A stretch of 64,000 bases of DNA, taken from contig NZ_MUHX01000005.1 of assembly GCF_002007215.1 (NCBI RefSeq), forward strand, positions 1-64,000. The letters are read 5' to 3'. The notes under the pieces are model-generated. The model was not told the DNA's origin. It did not search any database and worked only from the letters and a program-made list of their open reading frames with translations. The position numbers were made by a program, and so were the translations under genes. This DNA is from Pyramidobacter sp. C12-8 (GTDB lineage: Bacteria > Synergistota > Synergistia > Synergistales > Dethiosulfovibrionaceae). How positions within the stretch are numbered: the stretch's first letter is position 1; each line of letters begins with the position of its first letter. Of this stretch, positions 16,684-23,807 are shown one piece after another.

Positions 16684-17681
16684 GCCAGCGCCTCGCGCAC
16701 GGCGCGCACCTTCCGCGCCGCCGCGTCGAACTGCTCGGGCGTCAGCGACTGGGCGCCGTCGCACAGCGCGTGGGCGGGATCGTTGTGGACCTCGATGATC
16801 AGCCCGTCGGCGCCGGCCGCGGCGGCGGCGTAGGACATCGGCGCCACGTAGCGCGAGTAGCCCGTGGAATGGCTGGGGTCGATGATCACGGGCAGATGGG
16901 TGAGCTCGTGCAGCACGGGCACGGCGGAAAGATCGAGCGTGTTGCGCGTGTAGGTCTCGAACGTGCGGATGCCGCGCTCGCAGAGAATGACGTTCTCGTT
17001 GCCGCCGGCCATGATGTACTCCGCGCTCATCAGCAGTTCCTTGAGCGTGTTGGCCAGCCCCCGCTTGAGCAGGATCGGTTTGCGGCAGCGTCCCAGTTCC
17101 TTGAGCAGGTCGAAGTTCTGCATGTTGCGCGCTCCCACCTGAAGCACGTCCACCTCGGCGAACAGGTCGAGATCGTTGATGTTCATGATCTCCGAGACCA
17201 GCGGCAGCCCCGTTTCCTTCTTGGCCTCGAGCAGCAGCCCGATCCCCTCGCCGCGCAGCCCCTGGAACGCGTAGGGCGACGTGCGCGGCTTGAACGCGCC
17301 GCCGCGCAGCATCGTCGCGCCCGACGCCTTGACGGCTTTGGCGATCGAAACGATCTGCTCGCGGCTTTCCACCGAGCAGGGGCCGGCGATGATCTGGAAA
17401 TGGCCGCCGCCGATCTTGACGCCGTTCACGTCGACGACGGTCGGCTCCTCGTGGAACTTGCGGTTCGCCTTTTTGAACGGATCGCTGATGCGCGTGACGC
17501 GCTCGACGATGGACAGGCTCTCGAGCATCTCGATGTCGACCTTGCTGACGTCGCCGATGAGGCCGATGATGGTGTGGAACTCGCCCTGCGAAACGTGGCA
17601 GGAGAGCCCCATGCCCTCGAACCATTTGCAGAGACTGTCGCGCTGCTCCGGGGTGGTGCCGTTCTTCAAGACTGCGATCAT
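16680..17681 (-). CDS. aroF: DAHP synthase, class I beta, with N-terminal regulatory domain
   Basis: 333-residue entry enzyme of the shikimate pathway (PEP plus erythrose-4-phosphate). Residues 1-70 form a ferredoxin-like regulatory domain ([13 protein letters not shown] to ERVTRI), typical of Thermotoga-type enzymes inhibited by Tyr/Phe. The barrel has [52 protein letters not shown] and DPSHSTG, all intact. The ATG at 17681 is chosen because AAGGAGG sits 9 nt upstream; longer readings run through the attenuator stem. First structural gene of the aromatic operon. Confidence 0.95.
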   Translation of the reverse strand: MIAVLKNGTTPEQRDSLCKWFEGMGLSCHVSQGEFHTIIGLIGDVSKVDIEMLESLSIVERVTRISDPFKKANRKFHEEPTVVDVNGVKIGGGHFQIIAGPCSVESREQIVSIAKAVKASGATMLRGGAFKPRTSPYAFQGLRGEGIGLLLEAKKETGLPLVSEIMNINDLDLFAEVDVLQVGARNMQNFDLLKELGRCRKPILLKRGLANTLKELLMSAEYIMAGGNENVILCERGIRTFETYTRNTLDLSAVPVLHELTHLPVIIDPSHSTGYSRYVAPMSYAAAAAGADGLIIEVHNDPAHALCDGAQSLTPEQFDAAARKVRAVREALA

Positions 17682-17734
17682 GTGAAAACTCCTCCTTAGG
17701 AAATCGTCGAAACCGTCTCGTCCTCCGCGGACGG

Positions 17735-17771
17735 AAAAAAACAAGGCCGTGCAGCGATTCTGCACGGCCTT
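17735..17771 (-). terminator. Leader terminator (attenuator) of the aromatic operon
   Basis: A perfect 12-bp stem, AAGGCCGTGCAG (minus strand from 17771) with CTGCACGGCCTT and a 5-nt loop, is followed on the minus strand by a run of seven T. It lies upstream of aroF and 25 nt after the stop of a leader peptide, where a ribosome stalled in the leader could prevent its formation. Confidence 0.85.
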
Positions 17772-17796
17772 ATGACTCTCCGAAAAAAACTGCGTT

Positions 17797-17895
17797 TTAC
17801 CGATCAGCTTTTTGGCAGCACAAAATCACTTTTCTGGAAGCTCCAAAAAAGTAAAAGTAATAGCATTCGGCTGCAAAAAAGCTGACGTTCATCAT
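17797..17895 (-). CDS. Phe/Tyr-rich leader peptide of the aromatic operon
   Basis: A 32-residue reading frame (two ATG codons, GGAG 8-11 nt upstream) begins MMNVSFF and contains the run YYFYFF; four Phe/Tyr-type residues cluster twice, giving five Phe and three Tyr codons in twelve. There is no Trp codon. It ends with TAA 25 nt before a perfect terminator hairpin that precedes aroF. This is the layout of pheA/pheST-type transcription attenuation: starvation for Phe or Tyr tRNA would stall the ribosome and favour readthrough. Every downstream gene serves Phe or Tyr synthesis, which fits. I did not resolve the competing antiterminator stem. Confidence 0.8.
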   Translation of the reverse strand: MMNVSFFAAECYYFYFFGASRKVILCCQKADR

Positions 17896-17946
17896 CAGGA
17901 ACGCTCCGTCATGCCTCTGTGGGCAGGATACTTTTCGATACCGTTA

Positions 17947-17976
17947 AGTATACTGCGCCTCCCCCGGAATTGTCAA
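17947..17976 (-). promoter_or_regulatory. Promoter of the aromatic operon
   Basis: On the minus strand TTGACA (17976-17971) and TATACT (17952-17947) are separated by 18 bp. It lies 52 bp upstream of the leader peptide start. Confidence 0.8.
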
Positions 17977-18083
17977 TTATTGCGAAGATCGCGGGACGAG
18001 CGCGCAAACGGCGGTGGCTTTTGCCGCGTTTCTGCCTTAAAATAGCTCCAGATTCCCCCAACGACTTTCAAGGAGGCATGCTG

Positions 18084-19208
18084 ATGAAAAAGTTTCTGGC
18101 CTGTGCGGTCGTTTTTCTGAGCGCCGCGGCGCCGGCGGCCGCGTCCGAGTCGCTCACGGTCTACGGCTTCGACGCCGCCCAGATGCAGCGCTTCATCCTG
18201 GCGACGTTCGACGGTTCCGCCCGCATGGACGTGATCGAGCAGAACGACGTCGTGCTGGCGCTGGCGAAAGAGATCCCCGCGTCCCGCGTGGAACATTTGA
18301 TGCCGGAATACCGCGTCCCCTCGCGCGACCCCCTCGTTCCCGACCGCTGGGAACGCGAGCCCGTCGACTTTGCCGAAGAGCGGGCCACGTTCAGCTTCCG
18401 TCCCTCCCGCGACGGCGGCCTGACCGTGACGATGCGCGCCGACCTCGTCGCCAACCCCGGCATGTGGCGCCGGGAACGCACCGTATCGCGCGACTGCGGC
18501 GATTTCCACGCCTACGCCCGCTACGCCCAGGCCTTCTTCACCGGCGGCTGGGGCTCGGGCATGGATCTCGAAGAGCGGAACGGCCGCATGCACGTGCTCG
18601 ACGTGCTCGAAGGCAGCTCGGCCTGGAACGCCGGCATCCGCGAAGGCGACCGCATCCGCGTCATCAATAAGACCCCTGCCGACAGCGTGGCGCTCGATTA
18701 TTTCGGCCGCAAATACCAGTGGAGCGACTACGGCAAGCCCTTCACCGTCGAGATGGAGCGCCCCAACGGCGAACGCTGGCACGCCGAGCTGAGCAACGAC
18801 TACATCCCCGCCCAGACGGCGCGGCTCGAACGATTCTTCGGAGTGAGCGGCGTCCAGCCCGGCCGGACGCGCGAAGAAGTGGAAGCCTCGACGCGGCGCT
18901 GGGTCTCCCCCGAGGAGAAAAGGGCGCGCGAAAATGCCCCCGCCGTACCGTCCAGCGGCATGGAATTCGACGACGCCGGCCGCGTCGCGTCGGTCGCGCC
19001 CGGTTCGCCGGCCGATCTTGCGGGCGTGAAGCCCGGCGACGTGATCGTCGAGCTCAATCTGGTCAAGTTCGGCGACACGGGCGCGGCGAAAGCCCGCGAA
19101 ACCATCGAAAAGCGCGTCGCCGGCGGCCTGACGGCCATCCTCGACCTGAAGCGCGGCGGTGCGACCTTCACCGTCCGGGTGAAAAAGCCCGCCTCGGGCA
19201 AAAAATAA
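18084..19208 (+). CDS. Exported protein with two PDZ domains
   Basis: 374 residues. The ATG at 18084 is preferred to that at 18078 because AAGGAGG (18070-18076) is 7 nt away. A signal peptide (MKKFLACAVVFLSAAAPAAA) is followed by an unassigned N-terminal region (about 25-150). PDZ 1 spans about 160-240 (GSGMDLEE, then GSSAWNAGIREGDRIRVIN). PDZ 2 spans about 295-370 (GSPADLAGVKPGDVIVELN). No Ser-protease triad is seen, so it is not a DegP-type enzyme as read. PDZ domains bind protein C-termini, so a scaffolding or adaptor role in the periplasm is possible. Followed at 16 bp by ridA. Confidence 0.8.
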   Translation: MKKFLACAVVFLSAAAPAAASESLTVYGFDAAQMQRFILATFDGSARMDVIEQNDVVLALAKEIPASRVEHLMPEYRVPSRDPLVPDRWEREPVDFAEERATFSFRPSRDGGLTVTMRADLVANPGMWRRERTVSRDCGDFHAYARYAQAFFTGGWGSGMDLEERNGRMHVLDVLEGSSAWNAGIREGDRIRVINKTPADSVALDYFGRKYQWSDYGKPFTVEMERPNGERWHAELSNDYIPAQTARLERFFGVSGVQPGRTREEVEASTRRWVSPEEKRARENAPAVPSSGMEFDDAGRVASVAPGSPADLAGVKPGDVIVELNLVKFGDTGAAKARETIEKRVAGGLTAILDLKRGGATFTVRVKKPASGKK

Positions 19209-19224
19209 AAGGAGCGTGCGTTCG

Positions 19225-19603
19225 ATGAAAGAAATCATGCAGGTCAAAGGCCTGAAACCCCGCGGGCATTACGCGCTGGCGCTGATCCACGACGGACTGA
19301 TCTTCATCTCCGGCCAGCTCTCCAAGGATCCGGAAACGGGCGAGAACCGACCCGGATCCATATAAAGATGAAACCATGCGCGCGCTGAACAACGTCGACC
19401 TCATCCTCAGAGAGTGCGGTTCCTCGCGCGACAAGGTGCTGAAGACCACCGCCTTCGTCGGCGGCGAAGACGACTGGGCCGCGGTGAACCAGTGCTACGC
19501 CGAGTTCTTCGGCGCCCGTCACCCGGCCCGCTCGATCGTCCCCGTCGGCGCGCTGAACGCCGGCCTGAAAGTGGAGATCGAAGTCATCGCCGCCGTCGAG
19601 TAA
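19225..19603 (+). pseudogene. ridA: RidA-family gene split by a single-base frameshift
   Basis: The first frame reads MKEIMQVKGLKPRGHYALAL to FISGQLSKDPETGEN and then runs into TAA at 19363. The next frame (+1) continues the family sequence DPYKDETMRALNNVDLILRE to the normal end EVIAAVE. The break is near 19346-19352; one extra C between AAC and GAC would account for it. Intact RidA proteins (about 125 residues) deaminate reactive enamines/imines; the conserved Arg and Glu regions of the C-terminal part survive. It could be a pseudogene, a sequencing error, or much less likely a recoded gene. A MITE-like element begins at the last base of its stop codon. Confidence 0.8.
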
Positions 19604-19762
19604 TACTGTTTCTCAATTAAAAGGCCGAACATAAGGGCGCTGCGAGGGAGATTCGCAAAGCGAGCTGCGCAGACCGCGCAGCGGTCGAGCTCCTTCTGAG
19701 CGACTGAACTTCCCCGCAGTCCCCCGAAAACTGTGCTGATGCTTTCTATCGAGAAATAGTAT
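19603..19762. mobile_element. MITE-like repeat, copy 2 (160 bp, core inverted)
   Basis: Same outer arms as copy 1 (ATACTGTTTCTCAATTAAAAG left, CTTTCTATCGAGAAATAGTAT-type right end). The central part between the inner GC-rich repeats matches the reverse complement of the copy 1 core (GATTCGCAAAGCGAGC here against GCTCGCTTTGTGAATC there). It abuts the ridA stop codon. Confidence 0.85.
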
Positions 19763-19794
19763 TACTTTTCCAATTTGCGATAGAAGTGCCGGCA

Positions 19795-19848
19795 ATAAAA
19801 AGCCGTTCCCATCTCTGCGCCGCGGCGCGGAGACGGGAACGGCTTTTT
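19795..19848 (-). terminator. Bidirectional terminator of the fRMsr gene
   Basis: AGCCGTTCCC (19801-19810) pairs with GGGAACGGCT (19835-19844), with an inner GC stem. A run follows on both strands (TTTTT after the plus-strand arm, TTTTT on the minus strand from 19800). Confidence 0.85.
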
Positions 19849-19858
19849 CGTTTGGGGC

Positions 19859-20350
19859 TTACAGGCGCGCGGCCTGCGCTTCGATCTGGGCGGCGATCTT
19901 TTCCAGCGCGGCGCGGTCCGTTTCGTCGAAGCGAGCCGGTTCGGGGCTGTCGAGATCGAGCACGCCCCAGAGGCGGCCGCCGACGGTCAGCGGGATCACC
20001 AGCTCGGAGCGGGAGGCGTCGTCGCAGGCGATGTGCCCGGGGAAGGCGCGCACGTCGGGGACGAGCTGACTTTTGCCGGCGCGGACGGCGGCGCCGCACA
20101 CGCCCTTGCCGGGCGCGAGGCGCGAGCAGGCGGGCTTGCCCGCGAAGGGGCCGAGCACGAGCTCGCCGCCGCGCAGGAGATACAGCCCGACCCAGTTGAC
20201 GCCGCCCACGGTCCAGTACAGATAGGCCATGAAGTTGCACAGGTTGGCGAGCGGGTCGCGTTCGGCGGCGGCCAGGGCGGCCAGCCGGGCGGAAATGAGG
20301 CGGTAGCGTTCGTCCTTCGTCAGTTTGGCGGGGATTTCGACGGAGATCAT
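19859..20350 (-). CDS. msrC: Free methionine-(R)-sulfoxide reductase (GAF domain)
   Basis: 163-residue single GAF-domain enzyme that reduces free methionine R-sulfoxide in the cytosol. The three conserved Cys are present: Cys75 (KPACSRL), Cys85 (GKGVCGAAV) and Cys109 (HIACDDASRSELVIP). The FPGHIACDxxSRSE block is diagnostic for fRMsr rather than a sensory GAF domain. Start at 20350 has GGAG upstream. It is a lone gene closed by its own terminator; an oxidative-repair role is reasonable for an anaerobe. Confidence 0.92.
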   Translation of the reverse strand: MISVEIPAKLTKDERYRLISARLAALAAAERDPLANLCNFMAYLYWTVGGVNWVGLYLLRGGELVLGPFAGKPACSRLAPGKGVCGAAVRAGKSQLVPDVRAFPGHIACDDASRSELVIPLTVGGRLWGVLDLDSPEPARFDETDRAALEKIAAQIEAQAARL

Positions 20351-20491
20351 CTCACAGGCTCCTTTCGCAGCGGGCGCTTTTGCGCCGCGTTTCTGCCGGC
20401 ATTGTACCACGAAAGGCCGAGCGGGCGGCGGGAAAATATTGTACAATAAGACCACGCCGGGAAAAATCCGGCGCGAGGAGGAATAAAAGTC

Positions 20492-21586
20492 ATGAAGTAC
20501 GTCTGTTCGAGATGCGGGAAAGAGGAAGACGCCGCAACGCGAAAGCCGCGCTGCGAGTGCGGCGGGCTGTGGGATCTCGAGTTCGAAAAGCCGAAGTTCA
20601 GCCTCGACCTCGTCGACCGGGACGAGTGGAGCGTTTTCCGCTACCGCGCCTTCATGCCGCCGCTCGGCGAGGCATGGAGAGCCGTCAGCCTCGGCGAGGG
20701 GCTGACGCCCGTGGTGCGCTTCGACGACGATCTGTCGCTGAAGATGGATTACTTCATGCCGACGCTGTCGTTCAAGGACCGCGGCGCCGCCGTGCTGGTG
20801 TCGCACTGCCGCGCCGCCGGCGTAGAATCGGTGGCGCAGGACAGCAGCGGCAACGCCGGCAACAGCGTGGCGGCCTACTGCGCGCGGGCCGGCATCGCCT
20901 GCGAGATCTTCGTGCCCGAAGGCACCTCGCCGAAGAAGATCGACATGATCCGCGCCCACGGCGCCGTCGCCAACGTGGTTCCCGGCTCTCGCGACCACTG
21001 CGCTGACGTGTGCCGCGCCGCCGTGCGCGAGCGCGGATTGTATTACGCCAACCACGTCTACAATCCCTTCTTCTACGAAGGGACCAAGACCTACCTGTAC
21101 GAGATTTACGAGCAGCTGGGGCGCGTGCCGCGGAACATCTTCGTGCCTGTCGGCAACGGCACGCTCTACCTCGGCGTCGTCAAAGCGCTGGAAGAGTTCC
21201 TCGCCGCCGGGATCATCACGGGAATGCCCAACGTCGTCGTCATGCAGAGCGAGAACTGCGCGCCGCTGCTGGAAGCCTGGCGCAGCGGCGAGGAGCGGCT
21301 GGCGCGGATCGTCCCCCGTCCCACGCTGGCCGAGGGCATCGCCATCGGACAGCCGATGCGCGGCGAAGCCATCCTCGCGTCGGTGCGCAAGTACCATTTC
21401 AAGATCGTCGCCGTGCCCGAGGACGCGATCCTCGCCTGCCGCCGCGAACTGGCCGCGAAAGGCGTTTACTGCGAGCACACGGCGGCCGCCAACTACGCCG
21501 GCTACCGCCGCTACTGCGAACTGTACGGGAGAACGCCCGACAGCGTCATCCCCATGTGCGGCGCGGGGCTGAAATCCGATCACTGA
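20492..21586 (+). CDS. thrC: Threonine synthase
   Basis: 364-residue PLP-dependent enzyme, fold type II, that converts O-phosphohomoserine to threonine. A zinc-ribbon-like start (Cys5, Cys8, Cys21, Cys23) is typical of the archaeal/Gram-positive-like branch. The PLP Lys is Lys95 in LSFKDRGA, with DSSGNAGNSVAAY binding the phosphate and PVGNGTLYLG following. GAGGAGG lies just before the ATG. thrB or hom genes are not adjacent. A related cysteate or other beta/gamma-replacement synthase cannot be fully excluded. Confidence 0.88.
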   Translation: MKYVCSRCGKEEDAATRKPRCECGGLWDLEFEKPKFSLDLVDRDEWSVFRYRAFMPPLGEAWRAVSLGEGLTPVVRFDDDLSLKMDYFMPTLSFKDRGAAVLVSHCRAAGVESVAQDSSGNAGNSVAAYCARAGIACEIFVPEGTSPKKIDMIRAHGAVANVVPGSRDHCADVCRAAVRERGLYYANHVYNPFFYEGTKTYLYEIYEQLGRVPRNIFVPVGNGTLYLGVVKALEEFLAAGIITGMPNVVVMQSENCAPLLEAWRSGEERLARIVPRPTLAEGIAIGQPMRGEAILASVRKYHFKIVAVPEDAILACRRELAAKGVYCEHTAAANYAGYRRYCELYGRTPDSVIPMCGAGLKSDH

Positions 21587-21662
21587 GGCGCGAAAACGAC
21601 GCCCGGCATGAAACGGCGAAAACGGGGACATCTCGCCGACACAGGAGACATCGGCGTCGAGC

Positions 21663-21690
21663 GCGAAATGTTCCACGTGGAACATTTCGC
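21663..21690. promoter_or_regulatory. parS-like ParB-binding site 1
   Basis: The 16-bp palindrome TGTTCCACGTGGAACA (21669-21684) matches the bacterial parS consensus TGTTYCACGTGRAACA. It sits inside a longer perfect 28-bp palindrome. It lies in the gap between thrC and cdd. The same 16-mer recurs at 59652. Confidence 0.8.
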
Positions 21691-21719
21691 GGCGGCGCGC
21701 ATCGACAGGAGCGAATCGC

Positions 21720-22502
21720 ATGGAACGGGACGGCGGGGAAACGATCATTCGGTTGGATATGAGTCGGAGCAGGACTTGCGTGTACGCTGAACTCGCCGCG
21801 TTTCTGGACGAAGCGGCGCGGGCCGCGCGGACGCCGCTGAGCGGCTTTCGCGTCGGCGCGTCGGCGCTGGGAAATTCGGGGCGCGTCTATCTGGGCGCCA
21901 ATCAGGAGTTCGCGGGGCTGCCGCTGAACTTCACCGTCCACGCCGAACAGGCCGCGGCGATCGCCGCCCGCGCGCACGGCGAAACGCGGCTGATCGCGCT
22001 GGCCGTGTCGGCCGCGCCCTGCGGCTACTGCCGCCAGTTTTTGACGGAGCTGAAAGCGCCGCTGGACGTTGTGCTGAACGGCGAAGCGCGGCCGCTCGGC
22101 GCTTATCTGCCGCACGCTTTCGTCCTGGAACGCGGCGGCGAGAATCTGCTTACCCGCGCCGCGGTTCTGAAAGCGGCCGACCTGGACGGGCTGGCGCGGG
22201 CCGCGGCCGCGCACGGCTACGCCCCCTACACGGGCACGCGCAGCGGCCTGGCGCTGCGCACGGCTTCCGGCCGGGTCTACGCCGGCTGTCTGCTGGAAAG
22301 CGGCGCCTACAACCCTTCGCTGACGGCGCTGCAGACGGCCCTGACGCTGCGCGCCCTCGACGGCGCGGCGGACGACCCTGTCGCCGCGGCCGTGCTGGCC
22401 GAGGCCGGCCCTGCTCCCTTGGCCCCGCTCCTGCCCGCGCTGCTGGCGCGCATCGCGCCGCGCGCGGAAGTTCGGACGATCCCTTTGAACGACGTCTCAT
22501 AA
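21720..22502 (+). CDS. cdd: Cytidine deaminase (two-domain type)
   Basis: 260-residue pyrimidine-salvage enzyme that deaminates cytidine and deoxycytidine. The catalytic domain (about 22-140) has HAEQ (His74, Glu76) and PCGYCRQF (Cys101, Cys104) for zinc. The second half (about 165-260) repeats the fold without zinc ligands, as in the dimeric E. coli type. The ATG at 21720 follows AGGAG at 9 nt; an internal ATG at 21759 is an alternative that would remove 13 residues. A terminator follows closely. Confidence 0.9.
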   Translation: MERDGGETIIRLDMSRSRTCVYAELAAFLDEAARAARTPLSGFRVGASALGNSGRVYLGANQEFAGLPLNFTVHAEQAAAIAARAHGETRLIALAVSAAPCGYCRQFLTELKAPLDVVLNGEARPLGAYLPHAFVLERGGENLLTRAAVLKAADLDGLARAAAAHGYAPYTGTRSGLALRTASGRVYAGCLLESGAYNPSLTALQTALTLRALDGAADDPVAAAVLAEAGPAPLAPLLPALLARIAPRAEVRTIPLNDVS

Positions 22503-22508
22503 ACGACA

Positions 22509-22557
22509 AGCCTGTCTCAAAGCTCGCGTAAGGCGAACCGGGAGACAGGCTCTTTTT
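22509..22557 (+). terminator. Terminator of cdd
   Basis: AGCCTGTCTC (22509-22518) pairs with GAGACAGGCT (22542-22551), followed by CTTTTT. Confidence 0.85.
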
Positions 22558-22641
22558 GTGGGATGACCGTAGATCGTGCCGTTTTTTTTCCGCGGCTGGC
22601 GCCGTTTCCCTTGACGCTTTTGCGGCGCGTTCCGTTTACGT

Positions 22642-23463
22642 CTAAAAGAACAGAGGGCGCTCCCCCAGCCGCGCCGTCACGAACAGGCTGTCGGTAAAAA
22701 CCGGCCGCAGCAGGCGGAAGAACAGCTTCATACTTCCGTGAAGGCGGCGCAGCAGCCCGCTGTCGCCGTAATTGCTGACCTCGATGTCGCCGAGGACGGG
22801 GAACAGCGCCTTGACCTGTTCGGGGCGCGCGTCGTATTTGAAGCCCCAGCCGCCGAACAGCCCCGGTTTGACGCCGCGCACGATGCGGTGCGCGTGGCGG
22901 GCGAAAAACGGCGTGGCCGTGTCGAAGAGCACCGCCGCTCCCGGGCTGTGCCGCGCCAGCCGCGCGAACATCTCGTTCAGCGCGTCCGCTTTGAGGTACA
23001 TGAGAACGCCGCAGGCGTAAAACAGATCGACGCGCGGCGGCAGGAGCTCGACAAACTCGGGCTGCAGCACGTCGGCGGCGATGAAATGGTGCGCCGCGTC
23101 CTCGGCGTAGACCGACCGGCGGGCCGCGATCCCGTCCGGCAGGTCGTAGTCGTACCACCGCGCGGCCAGATCGCCGAGGCGGAACGGGCGGCTGTCCAGC
23201 CCCGCGCCGAGATTGGCGACCACGCCCTGCGGCTTCTCCTTCAAAATTTTCGCGACGGCGGCGTCGAAGGCCAGCTCGCGTACCAAAACGCCCGCGTTGA
23301 TGCGCCCCGTTTCCACACTTTTGATCTGCTCGGGCGTCAGGTTCCCGACGATCTCCTCCGCCCACGGGTCGTAAAAGTCTTCGTCCGGGTTCTGCGACGC
23401 CCGCGCCCGGGCGACGACGGTGATCAGCGCCGTGCCTTCCAGCTCTCGAAGTTTCAGTTCCAT
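22642..23463 (-). CDS. Class I SAM-dependent methyltransferase, LCM/PPM-like
   Basis: 273-residue protein of the leucine carboxyl methyltransferase-like family. The SAM loop is NLGAGLDSRPFR (about 84-95), preceded by RxxxFDAAV. DYDLPDG and DLFYACGVLMYL follow in the order expected for this family. Members methylate carboxyl or hydroxyl groups on proteins, polyketides and other small molecules; the substrate here is not evident. It is monocistronic with its own promoter. Confidence 0.8.
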   Translation of the reverse strand: MELKLRELEGTALITVVARARASQNPDEDFYDPWAEEIVGNLTPEQIKSVETGRINAGVLVRELAFDAAVAKILKEKPQGVVANLGAGLDSRPFRLGDLAARWYDYDLPDGIAARRSVYAEDAAHHFIAADVLQPEFVELLPPRVDLFYACGVLMYLKADALNEMFARLARHSPGAAVLFDTATPFFARHAHRIVRGVKPGLFGGWGFKYDARPEQVKALFPVLGDIEVSNYGDSGLLRRLHGSMKLFFRLLRPVFTDSLFVTARLGERPLFF

Positions 23464-23489
23464 CGTGTTCCCTCCTTGCGCGCAATTGA

Positions 23490-23505
23490 GTTAGTCTATT
23501 ATAAC
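23490..23505 (-). promoter_or_regulatory. -10 element with overlapping partial palindrome, methyltransferase gene
   Basis: On the minus strand TATAAT (23503-23498) lies 35 bp before the ATG. It is embedded in GTTATAATAGACTAAC, whose ends pair (GTTA/TAAC). The half AGACTAACT is also found in operator 1 of the nitrogenase-like operon. No good -35 is seen. Confidence 0.4.
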
Positions 23506-23624
23506 TTGCTCCGCTCCCCTTGAAAAGGCGCGCCCGCGGGCGATTCCATGAGGAACGTTCATCGGCTGTAATGGAACGCGGCGACGGTCGGAGTTCCCTG
23601 TTTTGCGAAGCCGGCGCCGCAGTA

Positions 23625-23720
23625 ATACTAATTCTTAATTAAAAGGCCGAACGCAAGGGGCTGCGGGGGAGTTCAGTCGCTCGGAAAACTATGTTAATAC
23701 TTTCTATCAAGAATTAGTAT
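23625..23720. mobile_element. MITE-like repeat, copy 3 (96 bp, internally deleted)
   Basis: Both ends match copy 1 closely (ATACTAATTCTTAATTAAAA and CTATCAAGAATTAGTAT). The terminal inverted repeat is perfect over 12 bp. About 63 bp are missing between two GGA triplets of the copy 1 sequence, so one inner arm and half the core are gone. Confidence 0.87.
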
Positions 23721-23750
23721 AAAACCGGCTCCCGCACCAAAACGCGCGCG

Positions 23751-23784
23751 AAAAATCGCCCGGCCAGTGGATTTGGCCGGGCGA
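23751..23784 (-). terminator. Terminator of the C69 dipeptidase operon
   Basis: TCGCCCGGCCA (23756-23766) pairs with TGGCCGGGCGA (23774-23784); on the minus strand TTTTT follows. Confidence 0.88.
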
Positions 23785-23807
23785 TCCTTTGTGCGCGGAT
23801 ACGTTTG

